Of a stretch of DNA of 64,000 bases, positions 18,841 to 31,598 are shown one piece after another. The position numbers and the translations under genes are program-made. The stretch's first letter is position 1; every line of letters begins with the position of its first letter. The DNA is from Apostichopus parvimensis (taxonomy: Eukaryota > Echinodermata > Holothuroidea > Aspidochirotida > Stichopodidae). The stretch spans positions 5,746-69,745 of the forward strand of contig KN889082.1 in NCBI GenBank assembly GCA_000934455.1, read 5' to 3'. Below the pieces are notes generated by a model. The model worked only from the letters and a program-made list of their open reading frames with translations, was not told the DNA's origin and searched no databases.

Positions 18841-21800
18841 AACCTACCTGCATAAAAAGATCTCGCTTCCTGGACAGTGATCCCAAAACTCCTTTTGTGT
18901 CAATTGTTGAATTTCAGTAACCCTATTTCTGACAAAGGTTTTCCACCTTGATGGTTCTCCTTGAATCCACCATAATGTCACTGTAGAGTCAGTCCAACTC
19001 CTACATACAACATTTCGTACTCTCAATGCTTCTCTCACAAACACTATTAATCTACCAGTTAGAAGGGCACCCAGAGTCCCAACCGGGGGAGTGAAACATT
19101 CTTAACTGGGGCAACTCTAGCTGTGACAAAAATGATGCGGATATAAACCACTGAACCATAACCTCTTTCTGAGGCGTCACCAAACCCATGTAATTCTATG
19201 GCCCTTCAGATGTATAACACCTAGGAATTTGCCAATTCCGTATCAACTCTAGCCCCCCAACCCATTTCATGAATTTGTGGTGAATCGCCTCTGGAGCCTG
19301 CTCATCCCAATCTAGTTTAGCAACCAAATATCTTGAAGCAACATTTTAACGACCATGGTGAATGGAGTGAGAAACCGTGCAAGGGGTTTAACCCACTTCA
19401 GAACCAGGATTTTAACACTCTCTTGCTCTAGGTGCTTTCAACCAAACTCATGGAAAAACATCTCTGAAACTTTGGCATCATTAGAATTCCTTGAAGCAAA
19501 TTGAAATTGTGCCATTATGTCATGAGCCTGTTTGAACAAAAGTATAGCATCTTCATAATGATCTGCCCCATCCACATAGAGATTCTCCTGCAACTCTGTA
19601 ATAGGGAGGGAGTCTGGGTATTTGGCAAAATGATATCGTATAGTTGCATTCAATAGAAATGGACTGCTGCTGTTCTGACCTTGCCACGGATCTTCCACAG
19701 ATGTACATCCTGGTCATCCTTGTTGACCTTTATTTGAAGAAAGGCTTTGGTTATATCTGAAGATATCCCAATTTCCCATCTTCTGAACAGAATTAGGATG
19801 TCCACAAGCCCTGGGATAAGTAGGGGCCCAGTCTCCAAATAATCATTAAGAGACAAATTATTGACACCCTTAGCTGACGCATCAAACACTGGCCTTACCT
19901 TAGTCGTGAGGGTAGTTTCTTTCACCACTGGGTTATGAGGTTGGTAATAAACCGTTCTTATGTTTCCTTATTTCCTCAACAGGGACCTCGGAAATTATAT
20001 CTAAACTTTCCATTTCAGACAAAGCTGCATTGTAACTTGCACACAATTGTTGATCCTTGGACAGTCTCTTCTGGAGACTATTTAAGCTAACCTTAGCCAT
20101 GGGCTCATTGTCAAGGAGATTTTCATTCCCTCCTTCCAGGGTAATTTGACCTCATACCTCCCATCCAATATTATCATTAAATGACGACAGTCGTTCTTCG
20201 GCTTATTTACCCCAATCACTTCCATATGCATAGCATCTGGTGGACTACATTTCTACTGTTGCTACGACCAGCATTGGAATCATTCCATCTGTCCGATAGT
20301 ATCCAACCAAATGCAGTATCTTTTGCCACCAGACCCCCCCCCCCCCCGGAAGGCTACGTACTTCCCGCCCAATCAGTTCCCAATAATAATATATATCAAC
20401 CTTAATATCTCTAACTTCATCATAGCTATCCGCTAATCCAAAATGGGAAACAGAATTCAAAATGGACTGGAGTATCTAAGATCTCACCATACAATTGATC
20501 CCTTCCCAAGCAGCAAACTTGTTTGCAAACATTTACCTTCTAAATATTTCTGGTCTGATTCTTTGAAGGCTTGCCATCCCCGCTGCAAATGCAATTGATG
20601 CTGCAAATGCAACTGATTTTCAAGTCAACCATTCAGGCTCTACCTTCTTCACAGCGTCACTAGATATGTACGTGTTATTAGATCCAGTATCAAACATGGT
20701 TAGCACACATTTGCTTCCTTTAATTTTTACCTTAGCTGTTGCAAAACTGTGAACAATGCTTGTGTTTGACTGCGAAAGAGTAGCCGCTTTCACATTTTCA
20801 ATACCATGTGTGGGTTTAGGTGTACTATTAACGACTTCAGTCGTACATAAGCTGTCATGGTGACTACCATCACAACGTCGACATTTGAATGAGCATGTTG
20901 CAGCATAGTGACTTGTATTGAAACATTTCAAACAAGCATGAGCATTTTTCACCGCACTCAATGTCATCACGTCACATTTCATTCAACTTCCGGCATTGCC
21001 AGGATTTATGGTTAGTTTCCTTACAGAAAATACATTGGAAATTTCTCGGCTTACGAGGCCCTGCTGACGATGCTGCCATCACTGACACTGCACCCTGTCT
21101 CTGCATTCCTCTGCTGATAGTGATGGTGTTTCCTGTGAATCCCTCAGAGCGTTCATGTCGTTCGATCTCCGACTTCAGGAAATCCAACAAATAGGTGAAA
21201 TCCGCTTCCTTGCCGGTTCCGGATCGTGCCCATTCAAGTCTGATTTCGTCGGGCAAGCGGGACAGAATAAGAGGTGTTAGAATCACGCCATACTTCTCGC
21301 CATTTACTCCTAGTGCCTCCAATGATCGAACATGAGCGTTCAGCTCATCACGAATACCCCATAGCTCTGATGCTTTCGATGACTGAGTCTGTAGGTCTAA
21401 GCCGGTGTCCATGTTCAAAAGTGCATGGATGTGTAAGAAAATTATTCTCTCTGGTCGTCAAAAACGGTCTTGTAGCGATTGTAGAGCAATGTCATAGTTG
21501 GTATCAGTCAGTGCTAGCCCCACAATTGAATTGAGAGCCTCCCCTTCTAACAGGCTTTTCAAGTAGGTGAACTTGTTGACCTTTGGTAGTGTGGTTTTGT
21601 CCACTGCAGCTTGGAATTCGTCCCAAAACGTTTGCCATTCAGTTATGTCACCACTAAACCTTTTGATTTCCAGTCGTGGCAGTCTGGTGCGGGAAACAAA
21701 TTCTTTCCCGGACCCCACTTGTCCACCACTAGTGTTAGCGTTGCTGTTTAGACCTACATTATGCACAGTGGTCTGTTGTGTGAGAATAGCTATTTTGTTT

Positions 21801-22142
21801 ACAGCCTGCACTTTATAGCACATTAACTTGGAACGAAATTCATATGCCTCACCAATGTTAGCTTCAAACTGTTCGTCTTCTTCTATTGCTTTCTCCAAAT
21901 TTGCTTGTACATCATCTAATGTCATTACCCTTTTATCGAACTCTGCTATCTGTAGGTTGATCGCTTCAATCGTACACGACGGCTCATCATTCAACATGGC
22001 CGGTAGCTGCTTGGCTTCACGGGTAGCCCACCCGCGTGACGACGATCTGGATTTGAACAATTTTTCCATCCCTACGTTCAGTATTTGACTGCAACAACAG
22101 AATAAAAACTGCAAACAATAAATTCCCGGGTTTCGGCACCGA
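18841..22142 (-). mobile_element. BEL/Pao LTR retrotransposon fossil
   Basis: On the minus strand, from high to low coordinates: a primer-binding site at about 22,123-22,141 complementary to the 3' end of animal tRNA-Phe; gag with the Pao-type block (LPRLEIKRFSGDITEWQTFW, about 21,460-22,080); zinc-knuckle segments (CIFCKETNHKSWQC near 21,020, then two more near 20,870-20,930); aspartic protease (MFDTGSNNTYIS, about 20,650-20,700); reverse transcriptase (about 19,450-19,930); and RNase H/Pao-specific region (about 18,844-19,050). The integrase and the 3' LTR are not recognisable. The element is broken at several places and looks old. Confidence 0.8.
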
Positions 22143-22445
22143 CTTTAAGGACGGATAAATCGGATAAATAGGATACTAACACAACATTCTGTCTTCGTGA
22201 CTTCGACTTTATTGACTCTGACCCCACTGTGCCCTGTACTTTGATACTTTATCAATCCCACGTGTATACATACATGCATGTTGCTATGCAGCCCGCAGTG
22301 TCCGAGTGGCCCATAGTTCTCGAAAACAATAATAACAAGATATCATGGAACGCCAAACCTTCACTTAAGTGTTTGACAATCGGGAACACAGACATTAATT
22401 CTGAGCCAATCAGGAGGCAGTTTTATATATCTACAATCGGTTTTA

Positions 22446-22530
22446 TGCTGGCATATATTCGATTTAATGTCAGCATATATTCGATTTAATGCTGACATAT
22501 ATTTGATTTAATGCTCAGCTATATTCGACC
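22446..22530. repeat. Short tandem repeat, ~27-bp unit
   Basis: Three to four units around CATATATTCGATTTAATG, lying between the BEL/Pao fossil and the first visible exon of the integrase-core gene. It may be in the LTR of that fossil. Confidence 0.65.
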
Positions 22531-22549
22531 AATGAGAGAGTAGGAATAT

Positions 22550-23562
22550 ATGTCTGCATATATTCACTTCCGACAACAATTCCAGCCATATCCGACAACA
22601 TATTATCCACATCCGACAACAATTCTTCAACAGCCAATCGCTGCTTTTGTTAGAAATGGATCACGGCTGGTTTCGAAATACCGATCGACAGCAGTTACTC
22701 AGGGCCAAGGATACTTGGTTGAACTTGTGTCTCCACAGGCTGAAGTTGAAGAATCAAACGCAGGTAGGCATATGTTTCCCAGAGTGACTTGAATGGAAAT
22801 ATCAAAACACCTTTTGCAATATTGAATTCAATCAAGGTATTGGTTAGGCTCTAGCCTAGCCAGTAGACCTAGCCTAGGCCTATAGCCAGAGGCATTTATT
22901 AGTATTAACTACAGCCCTACTCTATAGTAGGATACCTTCATGGAGTCGATCAGCGCATATCATATTAATTGCAGTAGGCCTAGTTGCATTCCCATATTTT
23001 CCTGATTCCCCTATTTTCGTGCGTACGCGTCCCCTATTTCTGTACAATACGTACATACGGCATTAGGCTAACAAAAAATTCAATTATAAAAGGACAATTT
23101 GTACAGAACAGAGTAAGAATACCCAAAAGTGGACATGAGAAAGGGTCATATTTGGAAAACAGATCAATGATGGAGAGGTAGAGATGCTGTACTGCAGTCT
23201 GTGCGTATATGTTCTTTTATTACAAACAGGAGTAGAAATATTTATATTTCTTTTCGAAGGGTACATGAAGTACCTCTCTATAATGAAACCTTTGAATTCT
23301 TCCTACAGTATGTCATCCCACCGTTAGGTGGTTGCAATGCTGTTTAACTATATTCTGGTATGTTTTCTTTTGCATGTTTGGCTGTCAACTACAGTGTAAC
23401 AGAAAGTTTTGCCAGTACTCGTGTCTCCAGCAGGCAGAGAGGCTCTCCAAAGTTCAACATAACACGTGCTCAACTGGAGTTCTTAATAGCGTGCCGGTTT
23501 TTCTCCCAAAAAATAGCTGAAATACTACATGTTTCATCGAAATCAGTATCAAGGCGTTACAA
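22550..23562 (+). CDS. 5' exons of an integrase-core-domain gene (HTH part)
   Basis: Two exons. Exon 1 spans about 22,550-22,763 (donor CAG/GTAGGC, phase 1), with a putative start at ATG 22,550. Exon 2 is 23,403-23,562 (acceptor GTAACAG, donor AA/GTAATT). The frame is continuous across the splice. Exon 2 encodes a helix-turn-helix block (ITRAQLEFLIACRFFSQKIA then EILHVSSKSVSRRYK). It resembles the N-terminal part of uncharacterised metazoan 'integrase core domain' proteins, in which an HTH precedes the rve catalytic core. The matching core lies at 28,522-29,679, with a LINE between. Expected role: nuclear DNA-binding protein of transposon ancestry; function unknown. The exon 1 start is uncertain. 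Confidence 0.6.
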
Positions 23563-23624
23563 GTAATTCTGTATTGTAGGTACTTCAGTTGGTTTTGTCG
23601 GATTTTGTCAGATCATGCTTTAAC

Positions 23625-23940
23625 CAGTGATTGTCAACCGTGGCCCTCTCAGTCTGGCCCTTAAACTGATTTGACATTTAAAGAAAAGAAAACTTCAAGT
23701 AGGGAAAAAAACATAAGAGACTTGGGATTAACAACACAAATCGTTGACTTGTATTTAATTATGTTTTTTGGAGTCACTGATTCCTTCCCATCCACTTTAC
23801 TCCCCTTAACTGGCTCCAAATTGATGTCTAGACTGCTTGGCATCTGACTCCTGTGATGGCATTATGAATCGCCTGTGACCTTCAACATCAGCCCCGCAGC
23901 TCTATTTGGCCCTGGCTCTTACAAAGTTGAAGAATGACTG
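23625..23940. mobile_element. hAT-type non-autonomous element (MITE)
   Basis: Terminal inverted repeats CAGTGATTGTCAACC (23,625-23,639) and GTTGAAGAATGACTG (23,926-23,940), close to the canonical hAT CAGTGGTTCTCAACC. The flanks GCTTTAAC and CTTTTAAT are imperfect 8-bp duplications. No coding capacity. It sits in the intron after the HTH exon of the integrase-core gene. Confidence 0.75.
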
Positions 23941-24689
23941 CTTTTAATTGTAAGGTTCCAGGGCTGAAATATTTTTTGACTTCACTTTTCATCATCAAGC
24001 TCATTGCAACATACTGTATAGAGGTATGCAGACATTTATTTTTGACAGACATTTATTCACAGCGGTGGCGGGGGTGGGGGCATAAAATGTGAGCGTACTA
24101 TGTTATACGTGCATGATGGTTGACACTCCAGTGTTCAATGGCTTTGTAGACACTGAAGCAAAGATGACCTTCCAAGAATTATTGTGCATACAAGTTGTGT
24201 TATGTTGATAGTATCCACAAAACCGTACAGTACTTGCATGCATTTGCTGTTCACAGTGTACATGCGAGACACAGAAACAGGGACTTCATGTTATCCATTT
24301 TCAATTCATTAAAATCCTGGAATATTGGCATGGAAATAAGGAAAGAGTGTGGGAAGATCTTTCTGTATCGTAAAATGAAAGTTCGAACTACAATATTTGA
24401 GATCCTTTCTTTAGACTCTCGACAGTTTTGATCGGCAGCGTGCCAACAATTATGGTATGTATGCTGTGTTGACATATATGCCTTAAATTGTCGTAAGGAA
24501 GAATCTGGTAGACTTCTTAGTAGAACCTTCAAAAGCCTGGACAAGGCAAGGAATTTACTCTGTTGTAAACTGCATGTCCAAATTGTGTTTGTCATGCATT
24601 ACCATGCTGCAAATAATTATAGAGTGCCATTACATGATGATAAGCAATCGCGATAGTAATGTATCATATTATCCTTTCAGAGAATTCAA
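23941..24689. other. Intron-like sequence, no exon recognised
   Basis: AT-rich with a G-rich run near 24,060-24,080. The integrase-core family should have coding sequence between its HTH and the RVDPVGV block, but I could not find it here. Confidence 0.35.
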
Positions 24690-24717
24690 TCTTCAGACCA
24701 CAGAATTGGTGCTAATA

Positions 24718-25128
24718 ATGTCGTCACTCTCCTCCACAATGAAGGAATTAAAGTACAAAGAGAAAGAGTCAGAGAAAAACACAAGCACTATTATCAGTGA
24801 AATTGCATCGAAGTATTTTGGCTACACACCAGGCCAAAAAGATATTGACAGATCGCACCGAGTAGGACAGAAAGAAGCCAATAAGCCGAGAGCCATCTTA
24901 GTCAAGTTCTCTAACTACGAGGCTAGAGATCGACTTATAAAGAACCGAAGAAAGCTTAAAGGAACCAAAATCGTCATCAGGGAAGACTTTACGAAGCCTA
25001 ACCAAGATCTCCTAAAGGCCACAAAAAACTGTCCCATGGTCAAATCAGCCTGGTCACACGATGGGAAAGTCATCGCCCTTCTTAACAAAAACGGCTCAAA
25101 GTTTAAAAAACAATTATCTGGGGTCTAA
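24718..25128 (+). CDS. LINE ORF1 protein (Transposase_22-like)
   Basis: 136 codons from ATG 24,718. A Lys/Glu-rich N-terminus with heptad-like spacing (coiled-coil-like, residues ~5-30) is followed by DIDRSHRVGQKEANKPRAIL, VKFSNYEARDRLIKNRRKLK and IREDFTKPNQDLL. This is the conserved core of L1-ORF1-like proteins also found in CR1/L2 LINEs, which bind LINE RNA and form particles. The short N-terminus suggests a reduced ORF1 or an upstream exon or frame not seen. The frame is intact although ORF2 of the same copy is decayed. Confidence 0.75.
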   Translation: MSSLSSTMKELKYKEKESEKNTSTIISEIASKYFGYTPGQKDIDRSHRVGQKEANKPRAILVKFSNYEARDRLIKNRRKLKGTKIVIREDFTKPNQDLLKATKNCPMVKSAWSHDGKVIALLNKNGSKFKKQLSGV

Positions 25129-25510
25129 ATGACTTACAGCGACTTTAGCTTCCAGTGAGCCAGCACAATCTCACAAAGCAAAGGTTTACTATATTATCTT
25201 TACTATTACGTATTCCGTTGTCTTAATGTAAGATTTTCTTTGTATTTTCTGTAAAGGGGATTTATCTTAAGGTCATCTTCTAACATGTTATCAGTGTCAA
25301 ATGTTCTACCATGAAGCCTGCTCTACACAAATCTAAACACACCTAGGGGTATTTGTAAACCACACTGTACAGATTGAAATTTTCCTTTGAGTGATCTAAC
25401 TTCTCCTCATGAGTTCATTTATTGTCAAAATATTCTTCTCATGGCAATGATCTGGATACCCTGGTGGCATTGGATGTAAGGTTGATTCAATTTATATTAT
25501 CATTGATCAT

Positions 25511-28074
25511 TTGAATACTCTTCAAAGGGATGACTGCAGCGTTTTTCACCTTAACTGTCGCAGTTTAATTAGAAATTTTTCTAGTATCCATGATTATCTT
25601 TCACTCCTTAACCATAACTTTGCGGCCTTAGGTTTAACAGCTTGGTTTAAGGATAATTTTTCTTCTTTTGTTCACCTTCAAGGTTGGTTGAAAACCATCG
25701 CCCTGTCCGAAAGGGAGGTGGCGTTTGCCTATTTGTAAGGAACCATTTCGTGTTTGAAGTTAGACACGACATTTCTCTCTTGAACAATGACATTGAAAGT
25801 ATTTTTATTGAGTTGTCAGTTCCAAATGTAAGTCAAGGAATTATCATTGGAGTCATTTATCGACCACCAACGGGTAATCTGGCAAATTTTAATGATTATT
25901 TGTACAATATACTAAGCGATGTCTTATGAAACGCTAAATATGGTTTTGTAATGGGGGATTTTAACGTCGATCTTTGTAAGTCTAGTGCATCTGATTTCTT
26001 AATTAATTTTACTTCGTGTGGTTTCAGTCCAACCATCAGCAAACCAACAAGAGTCACCAATATTTGTAAGTCTTTGATTGACAACATCTTTACAAATATA
26101 AGCTGTATTGACGAGTAGATTAAGGTTGATACCTCTGGAATTTTAGTAAGTGATATTACTGATCACTTTCCGATTTTTATTCGAACTAATATACAGTTCA
26201 ACAGTGCAAAAGCGCTATCAACATTCTCGAGGAACTATTCAACTACAAATGTTCAATGTTTTATTTTATCTTTTTCCCAAGTCAATTGGGATCATGTTTA
26301 TAGGGAGAGGTTAAAAGCTATCTACAACAATAGCTTTCCTCTGATTAAAATAGGTCAGAGAAAGAAGAAAAAACAACAATGGATCACCAAAGGTCTTCAG
26401 TCGATTAAATGTAAAAATAAGCTGTACATACGTTATCTCAAACAACCCACACTTACAAACAAAACTCATTACAATAGGTATCGAAACAAATTAACTCATA
26501 TCATTCGTATTGCGAAGAAAATGCATTAAAAACATATTTTTGATAGCATTAATGACATATTGCACAAGAGGAGAAACGTTACTATATATCCTGACAAGTT
26601 CATTGACCGCAAGAAATACTTAACGATCCTTTAAGCATTGCTAATGCATTCAATGACTTTTTTACCGCTTAGTAGACAGAAATCTTTCTTCTATTTTTTT
26701 CTCACCAGTTAGCTACTGTGAATTCACAAAGATCGCATACGATTGTCTGAACCCTAATAAATCTGCTGGATACGATGGCTTGCGACCAGCTATTGTCCGT
26801 AGAGTAATTCCTGACAAGTTATTCCGCTTTTCAAGTAAGGTGACCAAACTCAGTTTATAAACTATCGTCAAATTTCTGTATTGCCCTGCCTTTCAAAAAT
26901 TATAGACAGACTACCATTTAACAGAGTAGAAAACTTTTTACACAAGCAGAAAGTTCTTTCAAACAGTCAGTACGGATTCCGCCCAGGTCATTCTACCGAA
27001 ACTGCTCTTGCAGTTGCTATTGACAAATTAAACAAAGCTGCCGAGAAGAAAGAGACTTCAATTGGAATCTTTTAAGATTTATCGAAAGCTTTTCACACAG
27101 TCGATCAAACTGTCACACTATGGAATTAGGGGACTTCCGCTGAAATGGTTCGATAGTTACCTGACTCTCAGGCAACAGGTGCACTCACTATAATAATACA
27201 GACTCTGACCTGGCTACTGTTCGTTGCGGGGTTTCCCAAGGTTCAATCCTTGGCCCACTTCTATTTATTATTATGTAAACGACATATCATCTGTTTCACG
27301 AAATTCTTCATTAATTGTTTTTGCTGACGACACGAACATTTTCTTTTCAGACGATAACTGAAAGGTTATTGTGATAGGTTTGCAGCTAATAAGCTATCCT
27401 TAAATATCAGCAAAACAAACTTAATGGTATTTAAGAAACTTAAGCATTACCACGATTATAGTTTCAACATTAACATGAATGGCCACACTGTGAATTCTAT
27501 TAGTAAGATTCAATTTCTCGGGGTAATTATTGATTGTAATCTCACTTGGCAAGAACATATCCATAGTTTATCCTCACAAATTGCAAGTGGAGTCGGTATT
27601 ATTGGTAGACTTAAATATGTACTACCAAAGAGCGTTCTTTGCACTTTGTACTTCACTTTGATATATCCGCATTTTACTTATTGCAGTACTGTATGGTCGT
27701 GTACCAGGCAGTCTTACTTGAAACGTCTGTTTCTTCTGCAGAAACGAGCTGTTCGACATATTTGTCATTGTGGCCCTCGTGATCACACTGATATTCTACT
27801 TAAAACATTAAATTTATTGAAACTTCAGGACGTAATCAATCTAGGAACTGCTTCAATCACATATCGTTTCATACACAGTCTGCTACCAGACGCTCTCTCT
27901 AACTTTTCACAATCAATTCCCTCATTCATAACTACAATACACGGAATCCTCAGCTTCTTTTGCATACTGTAAATCGCACAACTTTTTCCCACTCAAGCCT
28001 TCGTTATCGTGCCACCGATCTTTGGAACTAAGTGACAGGCCTAGCTTAAAATCTTTTAGGTTTAACTTAAGTAA
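25511..28074 (+). pseudogene. LINE ORF2 (endonuclease plus reverse transcriptase), decayed
   Basis: Endonuclease motifs: FHLNCRSLIRNF, GLTAWFKDN, RKGGGVCLFV, GVIYRPPTG, MGDFNVDLC and DITDHFPIF. RT motifs: ISVLPCLSKIIDRL, YGFRPGHSTETALA, DLSKAFHTVD, a degenerate GVPQGS block near 27,230 and VFADDTNIFFS (about 27,320). The C-terminal region is FLGVIIDCNLTWQEHI to RYRATDLWN. Stops and frameshifts are scattered, for example after DEx near 26,116 and after IGIF near 27,073. The motif order fits the CR1/L2/Jockey group. No function expected. Confidence 0.8.
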
Positions 28075-28521
28075 TTATTATTTTGGGTAAGATCATGTGT
28101 AGTATCTGTTCCCTTTCGAGGGGAATGGTGATGCACACCCGACGATGATCACACAGTCACAGTCCCGACGCAAGGGGACTGGGGCTGAGAGCGGATCAGT
28201 CGTTTGGTTTTCGTGCCAGGTTCTTTCTTGGGCGACTTTTTCTTAAAAAGTATTTAAACAAATACTAACTCTTGACAAGTGATTGGAAGACTCCAATTTG
28301 TTGTATGGACAAACTCAGGTGTTCTGATGCACTGGATTGTTTTTTCTTCCGGGGGGGGGGGGGGTGTTATTGTTTAGGGAGCGAAGCACCCCGTCAAGCC
28401 CGCAAAGGTGTTTTGTTCCGCTTCCTTCACTTCATGATTATTCACTACTACTTCATGTTATTTTTTATTTGTAAACGTTTAAATGCATGTTGTGAAAAAC
28501 AAATCAATGAAATGAAATGAG

Positions 28522-29679
28522 AGTCTGCCCGCAGAGTAGATCCTGTTGGCGTTGCATGCCGTTCTAGACGTGTGTTGAAGCGAAGGGCTTACAAAGTTCA
28601 TTGCCCAAACTCACTTTGGCATTTGGATGGCAACCATAAATTAATAATTTGTACAGTAACCATTAAACATTTACTTTTAATAGTCACTTGAGGGAAGTGT
28701 ACTGCACGTGCAGCACACGTTACTGAGCATAACATTGACTTATACAATACCTTTTTTTTGCTGTAACAGGTACAAGCTACCCCTCGTATGAAACTGACAT
28801 CTAGGCTTTTGCATGTGAAAGGTTATGTTGTTGTCAATAGAGGTGAAATAATAAAAACGTAATTACTATGAATCGTCTTCATTAGTGTTAGCCGATATAT
28901 CAAATTATTACCTACCTTAGAGTGAATGATGCAAGATGTTGCCATATTTTATTTGCAAATGGCGGATTGTTGTGCATGCTGGTATTGACGGGTTCTCAAG
29001 ACTAATAACCTTCATGAAGGCAAGCACTGACAGAGCTTCAACTGTGTTTGGGTTGTTTAAAGAAGCCACAAAACAGTATGGGACACCATCACGTATAAGG
29101 TGTGACAACGGAGGTGAACATACAGCTATTTGCCAATTTATTGAGGAATATCATGGTACAGGTCGTGGCAGTGCCATTAGAGGGAGGAGCGTTCACAATC
29201 AGCGTGTTGAAAGAAACTGGTTGGAAATGTGGAATGGTTGCATCAATGCATATTATGACTTGTTCACAAAGCTTGAAGAAGACACTCCTTGACCTAACAG
29301 CGAAGAACAATTATTTGCCCTTCATTATGTTTATTTACCTTCTATTAATCATCAATGGAACCACCATAAAACGCGAACAGAACACTCTTCATCACCTCTG
29401 CAAATGTTCGTTATGAGATCGCTAGAGGTTCAGGGTTCTTTATCAACAGCAGTTGTGGATATGTGGGAGAATGCAACCCATCAAGACACATCCATAAATA
29501 CAGCATCAAGGCATAGTGATGCATCGCTCTCTTATGTGGATGTACCAACTACTGTAGCACCAATAACAGACACACAAATAGAACAACTCAGGCAACATGT
29601 GAACCCTATGGAAACGTCTGAGAATTTTGCTGTTGACATGTATCTGCAAGCTTTACATGTTATAAGTGAATTTCATTGA
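28522..29679 (+). pseudogene. Integrase-core gene, catalytic part (continuation of 22,550-23,562)
   Basis: The coding block at 28,522 begins ESARRVDPVGVACRSRRV and runs to NSLWHLDGNHKLI near 28,650. After an intron it resumes with WRIVVHAGIDGFSRLI (about 28,960) and GTGRGSAIRGRSVHNQRVER. It ends near 29,679. The three acidic residues of an rve/DDE core are visible: D in HLDGN, D in CDNGGEH and E in RVERNW, with spacing near 60 and 36. The GNHKLI...GIDGFSR...SVHNQR pattern is typical of uncharacterised metazoan integrase-core genes. A LINE is inserted immediately upstream, within what should be coding sequence. The locus looks broken, with at least one further interruption in this part. Whether the ancestor was a domesticated integrase or a mobile element is not clear. 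Confidence 0.65.
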
Positions 29680-30318
29680 CTGTTAGCTATATAGTGTACC
29701 TATAGTAAAAATATTGCAAGAATATATATTACAAAGGTTTAAAAATGAAGCTCATTTGTCTAATTACCATCTCCATAGCTAATTCAGTTGCTGAATTTAT
29801 TGATTAACTTTATATGAAATAGTGGATTGCTGATATTGTGTGATGTCCTTCTTGTACTACTAACATATGTGGGAGGGTCTGCAAAGTGAGGTTACTTTAA
29901 ATATACTAATAACAAAATTGTTCAGATAAGTGTACACTTGATGGAAATTTTAGCATGCCCTATTAAACAAAAGGTTGTTGCCACAATGAGTGTAATAGAT
30001 ATTCCCTCCAACTCTTTCATGTCGTCCTCAGTTGCAAGCATAAAGCAATGTTCATTGCCTACATATTTCTATATCATTTGACAAACTTTTTTAATGCTTT
30101 CAAATGTATTTATGTTTTAACTAACTTTACACTGCCAAGGGTGTGTTTATTATTTCTTCTTTTTTTTGGGGGTTAAATGTATTACTTGTGTGCTACCTTT
30201 TGCTACATTGGAAGACAATTAGCTATATTACTAGATTTGTTTTTCTTCTACTGTCTTGTGTGAGTAAGACCTCTTTATCAGACAGACATAAATTAATAAT
30301 AAAATTTTTTACATAAGT
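29680..30318. other. No gene seen
   Basis: AT-rich 3' flank of the integrase-core gene, with an AATAAAA near 30,297. It ends at the 3' terminus of the next LINE. Confidence 0.5.
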
Positions 30319-31598
30319 GCTTTTTACGTGACCCGCCATGCGGGATCCAAAACGTCCAGCCAAACGGCACTACCGAATCATCCCATTCTGATAAACGATA
30401 CTCAGGTCAAGCGAGCCAAAAGAATAAATATGCCCACCGACCTGCAGAGACAAACCCCCAACCAGCCACTCAAACATTCAAAAACCCACAAAAGGACGAC
30501 CAGCACGACCAGATAAAGGGCGAAAATCGCTTTCAACATGAAGGCGAATGTCACACTTCACCGCCTCCAGGACTGCCTGCCAACTGGCAAACTTCCCCAT
30601 AAAAACCACATCACATCTATTCCGCCAAACATGTTTTTTCAGAATAGAGCAAACAAAAATAATACGGTGCAACACAGCGACCGAAGAAACTGGAGGGTCT
30701 ACCCCATATAAAATAAAGCCCTGTCCTACCGACCATGAACGGTCTCCCGTTACACGGTCGGTCCAGGTCTGGAACCACTCCCATAAGTTTAAAACAAAGC
30801 AACAATGCCAAAAAACATGAGCGGTACTCTCTAAGCTGTCACAGCCGGTCCTTGGGCACAGTCCATCACCCAATCGCCAATGATACCTTTTTAGGTAGGT
30901 CACCAAGGCACCGTGTGCAATTCTCCAGGCAAGATCGCGGAGCCTGCAACCATTCAGCCTTCAATGCACCTAACGCCATACTTCGGCAGAATGACGTCCC
31001 TGGACAAAAATTGCATTCAAGGTCCTATCCCGCAAGGAACTGTGAACGAGGGCCGGCCGTGACAGGTCAACAGGGGGCAACTCAATAAGAGCGGAGCAAA
31101 TGACACGCACCACCCTACCCTGCTTTGGAGTACTACTGTGCGGTTCTCTGTTGCTAAACAGCGCCGGGACCCATCGACGCAGGTGCAACCCTCAAAAACG
31201 TACAAAATATCAACAAGGCAACCCTGGGTCAGTTACCGCTACAAAAAATTGCTTAAATAATAAAAAGGTGAATTTACTTCCTAGATGAACCACCCCTAAC
31301 CCACCCTTCTCCAGTTTTTGGTACATTACCGCCCTTTTGACAAGCTCTGTACCACCCGACCAAATAAATTAAAATATCGCTCTCTCCAACCACACCAGGA
31401 CGCGACGCGGAATTGGGTACACCGCGCCCGAGTACCACAAGATGGGCGAAACAAAACGATTAATGACGGTGACTTTCCCCAAGATCGAAAGCCAGCGGGT
31501 GTCAAAGGTTTTGAGCCGGGTCTCAAATACCTCAGCCCTCTCGTTCCAGGTGACATCACAAGGTGCATCGTAGCCGAACCATATACCATTAATTTGTG
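30319..31598 (-). mobile_element. Family 2 LINE 3' third, inverted relative to its 5' part
   Basis: On the minus strand it runs from the ORF2 codons for INGIWFGYDAPCDV (about 31,590) through the RT thumb, CCHC motif and 3' UTR to the terminus GTCACGTAAAAAGC at 30,319-30,332. It is highly similar to 13,871-15,163, starts at almost the same ORF2 codon and has a few frame changes. The 5' part of a family 2 LINE follows on the plus strand. Confidence 0.8.

Larger units (their letters stand above)
24690..28521 (+). mobile_element. CR1/L2-like LINE, near full length, with ORF1 and ORF2
   Basis: ORF1 (24,718-25,128), spacer, ORF2 (about 25,511-28,074), a 3' UTR with a G run at 28,350-28,363 and a tail of AATGAAATGA repeats (28,505-28,521). 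The tail stops exactly where the coding sequence of the integrase-core gene resumes (GAGTCTGCCCGCAG). The 5' border is approximate. ORF2 carries more than ten stops or frame changes, so the copy is dead. Confidence 0.8.
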
